A DNA stretch of 15,116 nucleotides from an uncultured Asticcacaulis sp. (GCA_946480525.1 CAMLLA010000051.1:1-15116), one strand, 5' to 3'. Counted from the stretch's first letter, positions 6,990 through 14,677 are shown. Made by a program: numbers and translations. Notes: generated by a model not told the origin, from the sequence alone.

Positions 6990-7023
6990 CCGCGCCTTAT
7001 ACCGAAAACGGCGCGGATATCCA
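6988..7023 (-). promoter_or_regulatory. Inverted repeat covering the der start codon, with possible promoter
   Basis: ATCCGCGCC (6988-6996) and GGCGCGGAT (7010-7018) are perfect 9-bp arms around a 13-nt loop. In a der transcript starting further upstream, the AU of the start codon and the bases before it would be paired, hiding the ribosome site. Alternatively TATAAG on the minus strand (6996-7001) is a -10 box. TGGATA (7018-7023) would be its -35 with a 16-nt spacer, and transcription would then begin at about the ATG, giving a leaderless mRNA with no hairpin. Both are inferences from sequence. Confidence 0.4.
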
Positions 7024-7040
7024 GCCTTTAGACCTTTGTC

Positions 7041-7084
7041 GCAATGTTAAGCCCAAAACCGCTGCACACTTTTGGGCACATTGC
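7041..7084 (-). terminator. Strong bulged hairpin after the envelope operon, before der
   Basis: The inner stem is GCCCAAAA (7051-7058) with TTTTGGGC (7070-7077). It continues, after a 3-nt bulge at 7048-7050, as GCAATGT (7041-7047) with ACATTGC (7078-7084). That gives 15 bp in all, starting 3 nt past the TAG stop of the helix-hairpin-helix gene. No run of T follows on either strand. It is therefore more likely an mRNA 3'-end stabiliser or a Rho-dependent end than a classic intrinsic terminator. Confidence 0.5.
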
Positions 7085-7087
7085 TCG

Positions 7088-7804
7088 CTAGATGCGTTTA
7101 GAGAGTTTCGCGGCCTGCGCCATCCAGTTTTCGCGAACGATGCGCTTGGGGAAGCGGATACGGTTCGACACCCAGGCGACATTTTCCGGTGTCCACGACG
7201 CGATCTGCCAATAGTGGTAAATGCCGAGTTCGTTCAGTTCCTGCTGGTTGCCCGGTCCAACGCCCGAAATGACTGTCAGGTCGTCTATCCCCCCACGCGG
7301 TCCGTCGAGGCGCATGGGCTCAAGGCCCGAACCGGCCTGTTGAACCGCCGCTTCGACACTGTCCGGCGTCATGCTGGCGAGACTGGAAACGCGACCTTGC
7401 AGGTTGGTGTCGAGATAGTCCGGCCGCGGATGGATGCGCAGGGTCGAGGTATCGACACGCGGCGTAAACTCCGGCGGCGCATAGGCAGGCTTCTGCACAT
7501 CCGCGTGGCGGGGCTCAGAAGACCGGGGCTCAATGCGGAGGCCATCCGCCGACTGCGGCTCGCGCGGCGCCACGACGCCAGAGGTGAACTGTTCAGCGGC
7601 CTTGGCGACATCATAATGCACGACATCGGCAGGCGTGGCACGCGCCGGTGCAGCGGCGCCACCTTCAATAACTTCAAAATTGTCGAATGCACTCACGCGC
7701 CGGGCGACAGGCTTGCGCTTGCCGGCGGCCAGCCAGCCGATGATCGCGAAGATGCCGAAGGCCACCCCCAGCAGCATGATCGATTGCAACGTCATGTTCA
7801 GCAT
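7088..7804 (-). CDS. Membrane-anchored protein with C-terminal helix-hairpin-helix domain
   Basis: This protein has 238 residues. Residues 5-26 form one transmembrane helix, followed by a basic patch (KRKPVARR, 29-36), which predicts an N-out, C-cytoplasmic orientation. Residues 37-170 are a low-complexity, Pro/Ala-rich linker. The C-terminal 65 residues (DDLTVISGVGPGNQQELNEL onwards) form a helix-hairpin-helix domain of the type found as an extension on alphaproteobacterial NuoE and L21 proteins. The ISGVGPG hairpin and the A-W-(I/V)-heavy helix with NWMAQA are typical. Function is unknown. HHH domains bind DNA or protein. The start is ATG 7804, preceded by AAAGGG at 7812-7817. It is the last of three genes in a row, 11 nt after the 30-residue membrane protein gene. 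A strong hairpin follows it. Confidence 0.82.
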   Translation of the reverse strand: MLNMTLQSIMLLGVAFGIFAIIGWLAAGKRKPVARRVSAFDNFEVIEGGAAAPARATPADVVHYDVAKAAEQFTSGVVAPREPQSADGLRIEPRSSEPRHADVQKPAYAPPEFTPRVDTSTLRIHPRPDYLDTNLQGRVSSLASMTPDSVEAAVQQAGSGLEPMRLDGPRGGIDDLTVISGVGPGNQQELNELGIYHYWQIASWTPENVAWVSNRIRFPKRIVRENWMAQAAKLSKRI

Positions 7805-7815
7805 GGAGGCGCCCT

Positions 7816-7908
7816 TTAACCCAGTTTACGTGCGAAGAAGCCGGTCAGAAGACCAAGGCCGGCGGCGGCCAGCAACAGCCAGCGCAGTTCAAAGATCAGA
7901 TGCAGCAT
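7816..7908 (-). CDS. 30-residue single-pass membrane protein
   Basis: This small ORF runs from ATG at 7908 to TAA at 7816-7818. It is preceded by GGAGAGAGGG (7911-7920), one of the best Shine-Dalgarno sequences in the window. The product begins MLHLIFELRWLLLAAAG, continues as a hydrophobic helix rich in Leu, Ala and Gly, and ends in a basic ARKLG. The transmembrane segment is about residues 10-26. It sits between the BON/OmpA-domain gene (12 nt upstream) and the helix-hairpin-helix gene (11 nt downstream), with no room for separate promoters. This spacing, together with the ribosome site, argues it is real and not chance. No function is recognisable. By position it resembles the short middle protein of the mycobacterial arfABC operon, though I see no sequence relation. 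Confidence 0.72.
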   Translation of the reverse strand: MLHLIFELRWLLLAAAGLGLLTGFFARKLG

Positions 7909-7920
7909 GGCCCTCTCTCC

Positions 7921-8775
7921 TTATCCCGCCGTCACGTGGAAGGTGACGCGGCGATTGGCGGCGCGGCCTTCCGGCGTCGCATTGTCGGCAATCGGCTGAG
8001 CCCCGCCATAACCCGCCGCCGACACACGATCCTGGGGCAAGCCACGTGAGATCAGCGCCTGAGCCGCCGCCTGGGCGCGCGACCTGGTGATCAGTTGGTT
8101 GGCAACGGCATCACCGGCGTTGTCGGTATAGGCCGCAACCTCGATCTTCAGTTCAGACGGGCAGGACGCCATGGTCTTGTAGACATCGTCGAGAACGGCG
8201 TGGCTTTCCGGTGTCAGCTCATAGCTGCCGAACACATAGGTCAGCTTGCGCGTCCCCATGGCCGCCAGGATGCGTTCTTCGCACCCCTGGGCCACGTTCG
8301 AGCTGATCGGCACGGCGCCGCTGCCGGCGACGGTCGGCCGGCTGGCCGTGACCGTATCGATCGTCGTCGCGCTTTCGCCACTAACCGTAAAGGGCGCCGC
8401 CCCCGCGGCAACCATGGGTGCCGCGTCGGCCGCAACGACGGCGCGCGGCGTGCCTTCCAGCACCCTGCCGACATGGATATCTGTAACGAGGCGGGCATAT
8501 TCACCGCCAGGCACATCGGGGCTGTCGATGGCGGAAATGGCCTTTTCGGCCTCTTTCAGTTTGCGGGCCGAGTCGGGGTCGTTATCCATGGCCGTCAAGG
8601 TGACGGTCTGACCGTCGACCGTGGCGCGGACGTCATCGAGGCCTTTGTCGGCAAGGGTGCGTGAAACCTTTTCGCGGACGCCCGTCTCGACGCCCGGCAG
8701 GGTGTGGTAAAGTCCAACCGCGCCCAGGGCCACCAGCCCCGTCACGCCCACCATCCAAATGGCACCGGCCTTCAT
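7921..8775 (-). CDS. Membrane-anchored BON and OmpA-like domain protein
   Basis: This 284-residue protein has an N-terminal transmembrane helix at about 5-23 (start MKAGAIWMV). A cleavage site is not evident, so it is probably anchored in the inner membrane with its body in the periplasm. Residues about 32-105 look like a BON-type lipid or envelope-binding domain. An Ala/Thr-rich linker (about 106-160) follows. The OmpA C-terminal peptidoglycan-binding domain (about 165-284) carries YTDNAGD (216-222), the N-x-x-L then R-A helix (226-234), and the GRAANRRV ending. Cys165 and Cys205 may form a disulfide. The start has GAGGGG (8782-8787) at a 6-nt spacing and a fair promoter upstream. It is the first of three genes transcribed together. 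The layout resembles OmpATb/ArfA of Mycobacterium tuberculosis. It has no beta-barrel, so it is not a porin of the OmpA type. Confidence 0.87.
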   Translation of the reverse strand: MKAGAIWMVGVTGLVALGAVGLYHTLPGVETGVREKVSRTLADKGLDDVRATVDGQTVTLTAMDNDPDSARKLKEAEKAISAIDSPDVPGGEYARLVTDIHVGRVLEGTPRAVVAADAAPMVAAGAAPFTVSGESATTIDTVTASRPTVAGSGAVPISSNVAQGCEERILAAMGTRKLTYVFGSYELTPESHAVLDDVYKTMASCPSELKIEVAAYTDNAGDAVANQLITRSRAQAAAQALISRGLPQDRVSAAGYGGAQPIADNATPEGRAANRRVTFHVTAG

Positions 8776-8834
8776 AAGACACCCCTCATTTTTTTGTCTT
8801 AAAGGTTTGTATCGCGTTTAACCGCGTCAGACAA
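8776..8834 (-). promoter_or_regulatory. Predicted promoter and 5' hairpin of the BON/OmpA operon
   Basis: On the minus strand, TTGTCT (8829-8834) and TACAAA (8806-8811), separated by 17 nt, match 4 of 6 positions each of the sigma-70 -35 and -10 boxes. Transcription would begin near 8799. The first bases then form AAGACA (8795-8800) pairing with TGTCTT (8776-8781). This would present the GAGGGG ribosome site in a 13-nt loop directly before the start codon. It is a prediction from sequence only. Confidence 0.45.
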
Positions 8835-8864
8835 CCAGTGCGAACACCCAGCAGGCGAGATTTA

Positions 8865-8872
8865 TTAACCAT
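8865..8872 (+). promoter_or_regulatory. CtrA-like half-site TTAACCAT upstream of the envelope operon
   Basis: TTAACCAT is the known short CtrA-binding motif in Caulobacterales. It lies about 90 nt before the start codon and about 30 nt upstream of the predicted -35 box. That position would suit an activator or a modulator. There is no partner TTAA at the usual 7-nt spacing. It is a candidate only. Confidence 0.3.
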
Positions 8873-8884
8873 TCGGAAATGCAA

Positions 8885-8920
8885 AGGCCGGGGTGTGGCA
8901 TCGCGCCCTCACCCCGGCCT
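8885..8920 (-). terminator. Rho-independent-type terminator of ppdK
   Basis: Perfect 11-bp arms AGGCCGGGGTG (8885-8895) and CACCCCGGCCT (8910-8920) enclose a 14-nt loop. They begin 28 nt past the ppdK stop. On the minus strand the stem is followed by TTTGCATTTCC, a short and imperfect T tract. It separates ppdK from the downstream envelope operon, which has its own promoter. Confidence 0.75.
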
Positions 8921-8948
8921 GACAGTTCGACCAGATTAAACCGTAAGC

Positions 8949-11615
8949 CTACTTCGCGGCGGCAATTGCCGCTTGCGCTGCCGCCAGACGCGCCACCGGA
9001 ACGCGATAAGGCGAACAGGATACGTAGGCCAGTCCGATCTTGTGGCAGAAGGCGATCGACGCCGGGTCGCCGCCATGTTCGCCGCAGATGCCGAGCTTGA
9101 TGTCTGCGCGCGTCGACTTGCCCTTGGCGGTGGCGATCTCGATCAGGGCGCCGACGCCTTCCTGGTCCAGGCTGACGAACGGGTCCTTCTCGAAGATGCC
9201 CTTTTCGATGTAGGGGTTCAGGAACCGGCCGGAGTCGTCACGGCTGATGCCGTAAGTCGTCTGGGTCAGGTCGTTGGTGCCGAACGAGAAGAACTCGGCC
9301 GACTGCGCCAGCTTGTCGGCCAGCAGGGCCGCACGCGGCAGTTCGATCATGGTACCCGTCTTATAGGCAACCTCACGGCCGGCCTTGGCGAAGACGTCCT
9401 TGGCGACCTTGTGCGTCAGGGCCGACAGATTGGCCATTTCCTGAGCGGTCGCGACCAGCGGGTGCATGATTTCCGGCACCGGATTGCCACCGGCAGCCGC
9501 GACCTCGACGGCGGCCTCGAAGATGGCGGTCAGCTGGGACTCGTAGATTTCCGGGAAGGTGATGCCGAGACGGCATCCTCTCCAGCCCAGCATCGGGTTG
9601 GCTTCCGAAAGTTCCTTGGTGCGCTTATATAGCTTGTCGGCGCCGACGCCCGTGCTTTCGGCCACCTGCTTCACGTCTTCCTCGGAGTGCGGCAGGAATT
9701 CGTGCAGCGGCGGGTCGAGCAGGCGAACCGTGACCGGCAGGCCGTCCATAATCTTGAACAGTTCGACGAAATCCGCCTTTTGCATCGGCTGGATCTTGGC
9801 CAGCGCCTTGCGGCGGCCGGCTTCATCGTCGGCCAGGATCATTTCGCGGACGGCTGTGATGCGCTCGTCATCGAAGAACATGTGCTCGGTACGGCAAAGA
9901 CCGATGCCCTTGGCGCCGAAGCCCAGAGCCGTGCGCGCATCCGCCGGCGTTTCGGCGTTGGTGCGGACCTCGAGACGCTTGAATTCGTCCGCCCAGGCCA
10001 TGATCTGGTGGAAGTCGTCCGAGAAGTCAGGCTCGATCATGCGGACCGCGCCCTTGATGATTTCGCCGGTCGAGCCATCGAGCGTGATGACTTCGCCGTG
10101 GCGGAAGGTCTGGCCGCGCGATACGAACTCACCGCGATCGGAATAGATCGACATCTCGCCCGCACCCGATACGCAGGGACGGCCCATGCCGCGGGCGACG
10201 ACCGCCGCGTGGCTGGTCATGCCGCCGCGCGCCGTGACGATGGCCTTGGCGGCGTGCATGCCGTGAATGTCCTCGGGCGAGGTTTCATCGCGCACCAGGA
10301 TGACGTCTTCGCCGGCGGCAGCAAGACGCACGGCGTCGTCGGCCGTGAAGACGATCTTGCCGCAGGCGGCGCCCGGCGATGCCGGCAGGCCCTTGGCGAT
10401 GACGATCTTCTCAGCCTTCGGGTCGAGCATGGGGTGCAGCAACTGGTCCAGACTGCCCGGATCGACGCGCATCAGCGCTTCCTGCGGCGTGATCAGGCCT
10501 TCCCTGGCCATGTCGACGGCGATCTTGAGCGCGGCCTTGGAGGTGCGCTTGGCGTTGCGGGTCTGGAGCATGTAGAGCTTACCCTGCTCTACGGTGAACT
10601 CCACGTCCTGGACGTCGCGATAATGGTTTTCCAGCTTGTCGACGGTCGTCTTGAACTGCGCGAAAACGTCCGGCAGCGACTCTTCCATCGACGGAGACCG
10701 CTCGCCCATTTCTTCGCGGGCCTTGCGCGTCAGGGCCTGGGGCGTACGGATACCCGCCACCACGTCTTCACCCTGGGCGTTCAGCAGGAATTCGCCGTAC
10801 AGGTCGCCGTCACCGGTCGACGGGTTGCGCGTAAACGCCACGCCGGTCGCCGAGGTCTGGCCCATATTGCCGAAGACCATCGACTGGATATTGACGGCCG
10901 TGCCCCAGTCTTCGGGGATGTCGTGCATCTTGCGGTAAAACTTGGCGCGGTCGTTCATCCACGATCCGAAGACGGCCTTCACGGCGCCCCAGAGCTGGTC
11001 CTTCGGGTCCTGCGGGAAGTCGCGGCCCAGTTCGTTGCGGACCATTGCCTTATAGTCGGCGATGATGCGTTCCCAGTCCTTGGCCTGAATGTCGGTGTCG
11101 ACGCTGACGCCCAAACGGTCCTTGTGGTCGTCGAGAATGTCTTCGAAGCTATGGTGCGACACATTCAGCACGACGTTCGAATACATGGTGATGAAGCGGC
11201 GGTAGCAATCGAGCGCGAAGCGCCGGTCACCGGTCAACTCAGCCAGACCGTCGACCGTGGCGTCGTTCAGGCCCAGGTTCAGGACCGTGTCCATCATGCC
11301 CGGCATCGAGGCGCGCGCGCCGGAACGCACGGAAACCAGCAACGGGTTCCTGACGTCGCCGAAGCCCTTGCCGGTCACGCGTTCCAGCTCGGCCAGGTTG
11401 GTCTCGACCTCGTCGATCAGGCCCTCGGGCAGCTGAGAATTGTTACGAAAATAGTGGACGCAGGCTTCGGTCGTTATGGTGAAACCGGCAGGAACCGGCA
11501 GGTTCAGCGACGACATCTCAGCGAGATTCGCGCCCTTCCCGCCCAGCAGCTCCTTCATTGTGGCGTCGCCATCGGCCTTCCCCGCCTGAAAGGCATAGAC
11601 CCAGTGCTTTGTCAT
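8949..11615 (-). CDS. ppdK: Pyruvate, phosphate dikinase
   Basis: PPDK interconverts pyruvate, ATP and phosphate with PEP, AMP and pyrophosphate in the cytoplasm. In bacteria it links glycolysis and gluconeogenesis. From ATG 11615 it has 888 residues, a normal length. The ATG was chosen because GAGGGAAA lies about 7 nt upstream; an in-frame GTG at 11633 would add six residues and place that site inside the gene. The N-terminal ATP-grasp nucleotide domain starts with GGKGANLAEM (25-34). The swivelling phosphohistidine domain holds GGMTSHAAVVARGMGRP, with catalytic His469 and the regulatory-type Thr467 two residues before it. The C-terminal PEP/pyruvate TIM barrel ends with GICGEHGGDP, where Cys844 is the expected acid. 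It lies 111 nt after glyS, with its own regulatory-looking inverted repeat, and ends in a hairpin terminator. Confidence 0.97.
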   Translation of the reverse strand: MTKHWVYAFQAGKADGDATMKELLGGKGANLAEMSSLNLPVPAGFTITTEACVHYFRNNSQLPEGLIDEVETNLAELERVTGKGFGDVRNPLLVSVRSGARASMPGMMDTVLNLGLNDATVDGLAELTGDRRFALDCYRRFITMYSNVVLNVSHHSFEDILDDHKDRLGVSVDTDIQAKDWERIIADYKAMVRNELGRDFPQDPKDQLWGAVKAVFGSWMNDRAKFYRKMHDIPEDWGTAVNIQSMVFGNMGQTSATGVAFTRNPSTGDGDLYGEFLLNAQGEDVVAGIRTPQALTRKAREEMGERSPSMEESLPDVFAQFKTTVDKLENHYRDVQDVEFTVEQGKLYMLQTRNAKRTSKAALKIAVDMAREGLITPQEALMRVDPGSLDQLLHPMLDPKAEKIVIAKGLPASPGAACGKIVFTADDAVRLAAAGEDVILVRDETSPEDIHGMHAAKAIVTARGGMTSHAAVVARGMGRPCVSGAGEMSIYSDRGEFVSRGQTFRHGEVITLDGSTGEIIKGAVRMIEPDFSDDFHQIMAWADEFKRLEVRTNAETPADARTALGFGAKGIGLCRTEHMFFDDERITAVREMILADDEAGRRKALAKIQPMQKADFVELFKIMDGLPVTVRLLDPPLHEFLPHSEEDVKQVAESTGVGADKLYKRTKELSEANPMLGWRGCRLGITFPEIYESQLTAIFEAAVEVAAAGGNPVPEIMHPLVATAQEMANLSALTHKVAKDVFAKAGREVAYKTGTMIELPRAALLADKLAQSAEFFSFGTNDLTQTTYGISRDDSGRFLNPYIEKGIFEKDPFVSLDQEGVGALIEIATAKGKSTRADIKLGICGEHGGDPASIAFCHKIGLAYVSCSPYRVPVARLAAAQAAIAAAK

Positions 11616-11662
11616 GAAACTTTCCCTCTTCACTGACAGCGTTTTGGTTTTGATACGCTTGG

Positions 11663-11696
11663 TCGAAAACTAGGTGCTTTATTTATAAGTTTTCGA
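11663..11696. promoter_or_regulatory. 9-bp spaced inverted repeat flanking a TATAAA box, upstream of ppdK
   Basis: TCGAAAACT (11663-11671) and AGTTTTCGA (11688-11696) are perfect inverted arms with a 16-nt spacer. On the minus strand the spacer begins with TATAAA (11682-11687), a good -10 box for ppdK; no matching -35 is present at 16-18 nt. The repeat lies 48-81 nt before the ppdK ATG. It could be an operator for a dimeric regulator clamping the -10 region. It could also be a long-loop RNA hairpin at the end of glyS. Confidence 0.5.
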
Positions 11697-11726
11697 TTAC
11701 TTCACGCCCCGGCATCTAGGGCGCGA

Positions 11727-13787
11727 TTACGCTATACGACTCAAGTCGGCGACAGGCGCCGACAAGGCACAAACCTGGGCAAGGATTTTCAGACGGTTGG
11801 CCCTCACAGCCGAATCGTCCGCATTGACCAGGACTCCATCGAGGAATGCATCGACATTTTGCCGCAATGCAGCAAGGCTTAGCAAGGCCTCATATGTATT
11901 TTCTGCATTAAGCAGCTTTTCGACCACGCCCTGTTGCGTTTTCAACTGTTGAATCAAGGCGATTTCAACATCGGGCGCACCGGGCAGGATCTCGGCTTCA
12001 CCTTGCGGAAGCGCGCCCTTCTTCGCTTCGGCGGCCAGGATATTGGCCGCGCGCTTGTGCGCTGCCAAAGCGTCCTGGCCCTGCGATGATTGCAAAACAC
12101 GATCAAGCGCGTCGATGCGGCCGACGACGCGGACCATGTCGTCGTCCTTGTTGGCCAGCACGGCGTCGATGACTTCGTGGTTACGGCCGTCTTCGCGCAG
12201 TTGCACCTTCAGGCGATCGGTGAAGAAGTCGAGGATTTCCGCAGCGACGTCAGCGCCTGAACGCACCCCTTGCGGGCCGGAACCGACATTGGCGAACCAC
12301 GCTTCGACCATGGCCGTCAGCGACAGGCGGGCATTGTGTTCGCGCAGGATGCGCAGGATACCCAGCGCCGAGCGACGCAGCGCATACGGGTCCTTCGACC
12401 CCGTCGGCTTTTCGTCGATGGCGAAGAAACCGACCAGGGTATCGATCTTGTCCGCCAAGGCGACCGTCGCACTGACGGCGCCCGTCGGCACCGTGTCACC
12501 GGGGCCTTGCGGCTTGTAATGCTCACGGATGGCATTGGCGATATCGGCCGGCAGCTTTGCAGCGTCAGCGTAATACCCACCCATAACCCCTTGAAGTTCC
12601 GGGAATTCGCCGACCATCTTCGACGCCAGATCGGCCTTGGCCAGACGCGCAGCCTCGCCCGCTACGCTTGGATCGGCCTTGAGCAGCGGGGCGATATATT
12701 TGGCCAAGGCCGTAATGCGTTCGACGCGCTGCGCCATCGTGCCAAGCTTGACGTGGAAGGTGGTGCCCTTCAGGCGGTCCAGCCAGCCGTCAAAGTTCCC
12801 CGCCTTGTTGTCCTCGGTCCAGAAGAAGACGCCATCCGACAGACGCGCCGACAGAACCTTGGCATTGCCGCGCTTAATCTCTTCGCCGCCATCGATGGCC
12901 TTGGTATTGGCAACAATGACGAAATGCGCCGCCATCTTGCCGGTCGCCTTGTCGCGCACGGCAAAGTACTTCTGGTGCGTGCGCATCGAAGTCTTGATGA
13001 CTTCGGGCGGCAGGGTCAGGAAACGCGGGTCCATGTCGCCGAGGATCGGCACCGGCCATTCATTCAGACCCGCGACCTCTTCCAGCAAACCCTGATCGTC
13101 CATCAGCTCGCAGCCGGCGGCTTCGCAGACGGCGCGCGCCTTGTCGAGAATGACGGCCTGACGCTCAGCATGATCGAGAATGACAGAATTATCCGCCAAG
13201 CCCTTCTGATAGCTGGCGAAATCGCTGACGGCGAACGGTTCGCCAGAGCTAAGGTAGCGATGACCGACTGTCTGATTGCCAGCAACCAGGCCTTCGAGTT
13301 CGAACGGAATGATCTGTCCATCAAAAAGGAACAGGATGCGCTTCAGCGGGCGCACCCAGCGGAAGCTCGACGTGCCCGACCGCATCGACTTCGGCCACGG
13401 GAAGGCCAAAATGACCTCCATCAGCATGGCGCCCAAGCTATCGGCGGTCTTGCGGCCTGGCTTTTCGATGCGCGCCAGCCACACGCCGTTTTCCAGAGTC
13501 AATTGGTCCTGCGTCAGGCCGACCTTGCGCAGGAAACCAGCCATGGCCTGTTCCGGCGCGCCCGCTTTCGGACCCTTGACCTCTTCGGTGACAGCAGCCG
13601 TCTCGACCGGCAGGCCATCGACAACCAGCGCCAGACGGCGCGGGCCGACATAGGCCTTGATAGCGTCGAAGGTCAGGCCAGATGCGGTGAGCTTGGCGCC
13701 GAACAGGCGCTCGAAATCGCGCGCCGCGCTCAGTTGCATACGGGCGGGGATTTCTTCGGATTGCAGTTCGATCAACAACTGGGGCAT
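11727..13787 (-). CDS. glyS: Glycyl-tRNA synthetase beta subunit
   Basis: GlyS is the beta chain of the bacterial alpha2-beta2 glycyl-tRNA synthetase; it recognises tRNA-Gly and supports the catalytic alpha chain. From ATG 13787 it has 686 residues, typical of the family. The start overlaps the glyQ stop by one nt (TAATG), with AGGAG about 8 nt upstream, so the two are translationally coupled; an in-frame start 10 codons upstream would lie inside glyQ. Family signatures are LLIELQSEEIPARM at the N-terminus, FRWVRPLKRILFLFDG, SMRTHQKYFAVRD, LSARLSDGVFFWTEDN and KMVGEFPELQGVMGGYYA. A DALR-type anticodon-binding region lies at the C-terminus, ending VNADDSAVRANRLKILAQV. It is followed by ppdK. 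No damage is visible. Confidence 0.97.
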   Translation of the reverse strand: MPQLLIELQSEEIPARMQLSAARDFERLFGAKLTASGLTFDAIKAYVGPRRLALVVDGLPVETAAVTEEVKGPKAGAPEQAMAGFLRKVGLTQDQLTLENGVWLARIEKPGRKTADSLGAMLMEVILAFPWPKSMRSGTSSFRWVRPLKRILFLFDGQIIPFELEGLVAGNQTVGHRYLSSGEPFAVSDFASYQKGLADNSVILDHAERQAVILDKARAVCEAAGCELMDDQGLLEEVAGLNEWPVPILGDMDPRFLTLPPEVIKTSMRTHQKYFAVRDKATGKMAAHFVIVANTKAIDGGEEIKRGNAKVLSARLSDGVFFWTEDNKAGNFDGWLDRLKGTTFHVKLGTMAQRVERITALAKYIAPLLKADPSVAGEAARLAKADLASKMVGEFPELQGVMGGYYADAAKLPADIANAIREHYKPQGPGDTVPTGAVSATVALADKIDTLVGFFAIDEKPTGSKDPYALRRSALGILRILREHNARLSLTAMVEAWFANVGSGPQGVRSGADVAAEILDFFTDRLKVQLREDGRNHEVIDAVLANKDDDMVRVVGRIDALDRVLQSSQGQDALAAHKRAANILAAEAKKGALPQGEAEILPGAPDVEIALIQQLKTQQGVVEKLLNAENTYEALLSLAALRQNVDAFLDGVLVNADDSAVRANRLKILAQVCALSAPVADLSRIA

Positions 13788-14677
13788 TAGGCACGCTCCT
13801 CTTCCTGACGCGCCCATTCCTGGGCACAGGCCTTACAGAGGTCGCGAATACGGCCGATATAGGATTGCCGCTCGGCGACGGCGATGGCGCCCCGGGCGTC
13901 CATCAGGTTGAACAGGTGCGAGGCCTTCAAGACGTGGTCGTAGGCCGGCAGCACCAGAGCCTGGCCTTGCGGCCCCTTCATGCCCAGCAGGCGCGACACT
14001 TCGCGTTCCATGTCCTCGAAGCGACGGCGAAGGCCATCGACGTCGTAGCCGGTGAAGTTGGCCGCCGACTGCTGGCGCTCGTTCTCCAGGAAGACGTCGC
14101 CGTATTTGACGCCGTCCTTGTTGAACTTCAGGTCGTAGACGTTGTCGACGTTCTGCAGGTACATGCACAGTCGTTCTAGCCCGTAGGTCAGTTCGCCCGA
14201 GACGACATCGACCTCGATGCCGCCGACGCCCTGGAAGTAGGTGTATTGCGTGACTTCCATGCCGTCGCACCACACTTCCCAGCCGAGCCCCCAGGCGCCG
14301 ACCGTCGGGTTTTCCCAATCGTCCTCGACAAAGCGGATATCGTGCAAAGAGGTGTCGAGCCCGATGGCCTTCAGCGAGCCAAGATATAGTTCCTGGAGGT
14401 TTTCAGGGTTCGGCTTCAGGATGACCTGATACTGGTAATAGTGCTGGAGGCGGTTCGGGTTTTCGCCATAGCGGCCATCGACCGGGCGCCGCGACGGCTG
14501 GACATAGGCGCACTTCCAGGGCTTGCGGCCCAGCGCGCGCAGGACGGTCGCCGGATGCAATGTGCCGGCGCCGACCTCGATGTCGTAAGGCTGGAGGATG
14601 ACGCAGCCCTGCTCGGACCAGTAGTTGTGAAGCGTCAGGATCAGGTCCTGAAACGATAGGGGTTCTTGTGAAGCCAT
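13787..14677 (-). CDS. glyQ: Glycyl-tRNA synthetase alpha subunit
   Basis: GlyQ is the catalytic class II aminoacyl-tRNA synthetase chain that charges glycine. From ATG 14677 it has 296 residues, close to the 303 of E. coli. The N-terminus then reads [20 protein letters not shown], aligning with family starts. In-frame starts further upstream would add 12 to 22 residues of low-complexity sequence that look non-conserved. No clear Shine-Dalgarno precedes 14677, so the exact start is the weak point. Signatures are the [20 protein letters not shown] block, [20 protein letters not shown] (motif 2), [17 protein letters not shown] and YGLERL (motif 3). The final region carries the [20 protein letters not shown] helix. 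It is the first gene of a glyQ-glyS pair. Confidence 0.95.
   Translation of the reverse strand: MASQEPLSFQDLILTLHNYWSEQGCVILQPYDIEVGAGTLHPATVLRALGRKPWKCAYVQPSRRPVDGRYGENPNRLQHYYQYQVILKPNPENLQELYLGSLKAIGLDTSLHDIRFVEDDWENPTVGAWGLGWEVWCDGMEVTQYTYFQGVGGIEVDVVSGELTYGLERLCMYLQNVDNVYDLKFNKDGVKYGDVFLENERQQSAANFTGYDVDGLRRRFEDMEREVSRLLGMKGPQGQALVLPAYDHVLKASHLFNLMDARGAIAVAERQSYIGRIRDLCKACAQEWARQEEERA

Noticed and set aside
11616..11633. GTG 11633 as ppdK start
   Set aside because: The GAGGGAAA ribosome site lies inside that extension and is well spaced from ATG 11615.
9687..11636. 649-codon plus-strand open frame opposite ppdK
   Set aside because: It is a shadow of ppdK codon bias; no ribosome site or recognisable domain.
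11705..11723. GC-rich hairpin (CGCCC/GGGCG) after glyS as its terminator
   Set aside because: Only 5 bp with a 9-nt loop and no T tract; too weak to call.
12270..13790. 506-codon plus-strand open frame opposite glyS
   Set aside because: Antisense shadow in the same codon register as the others.
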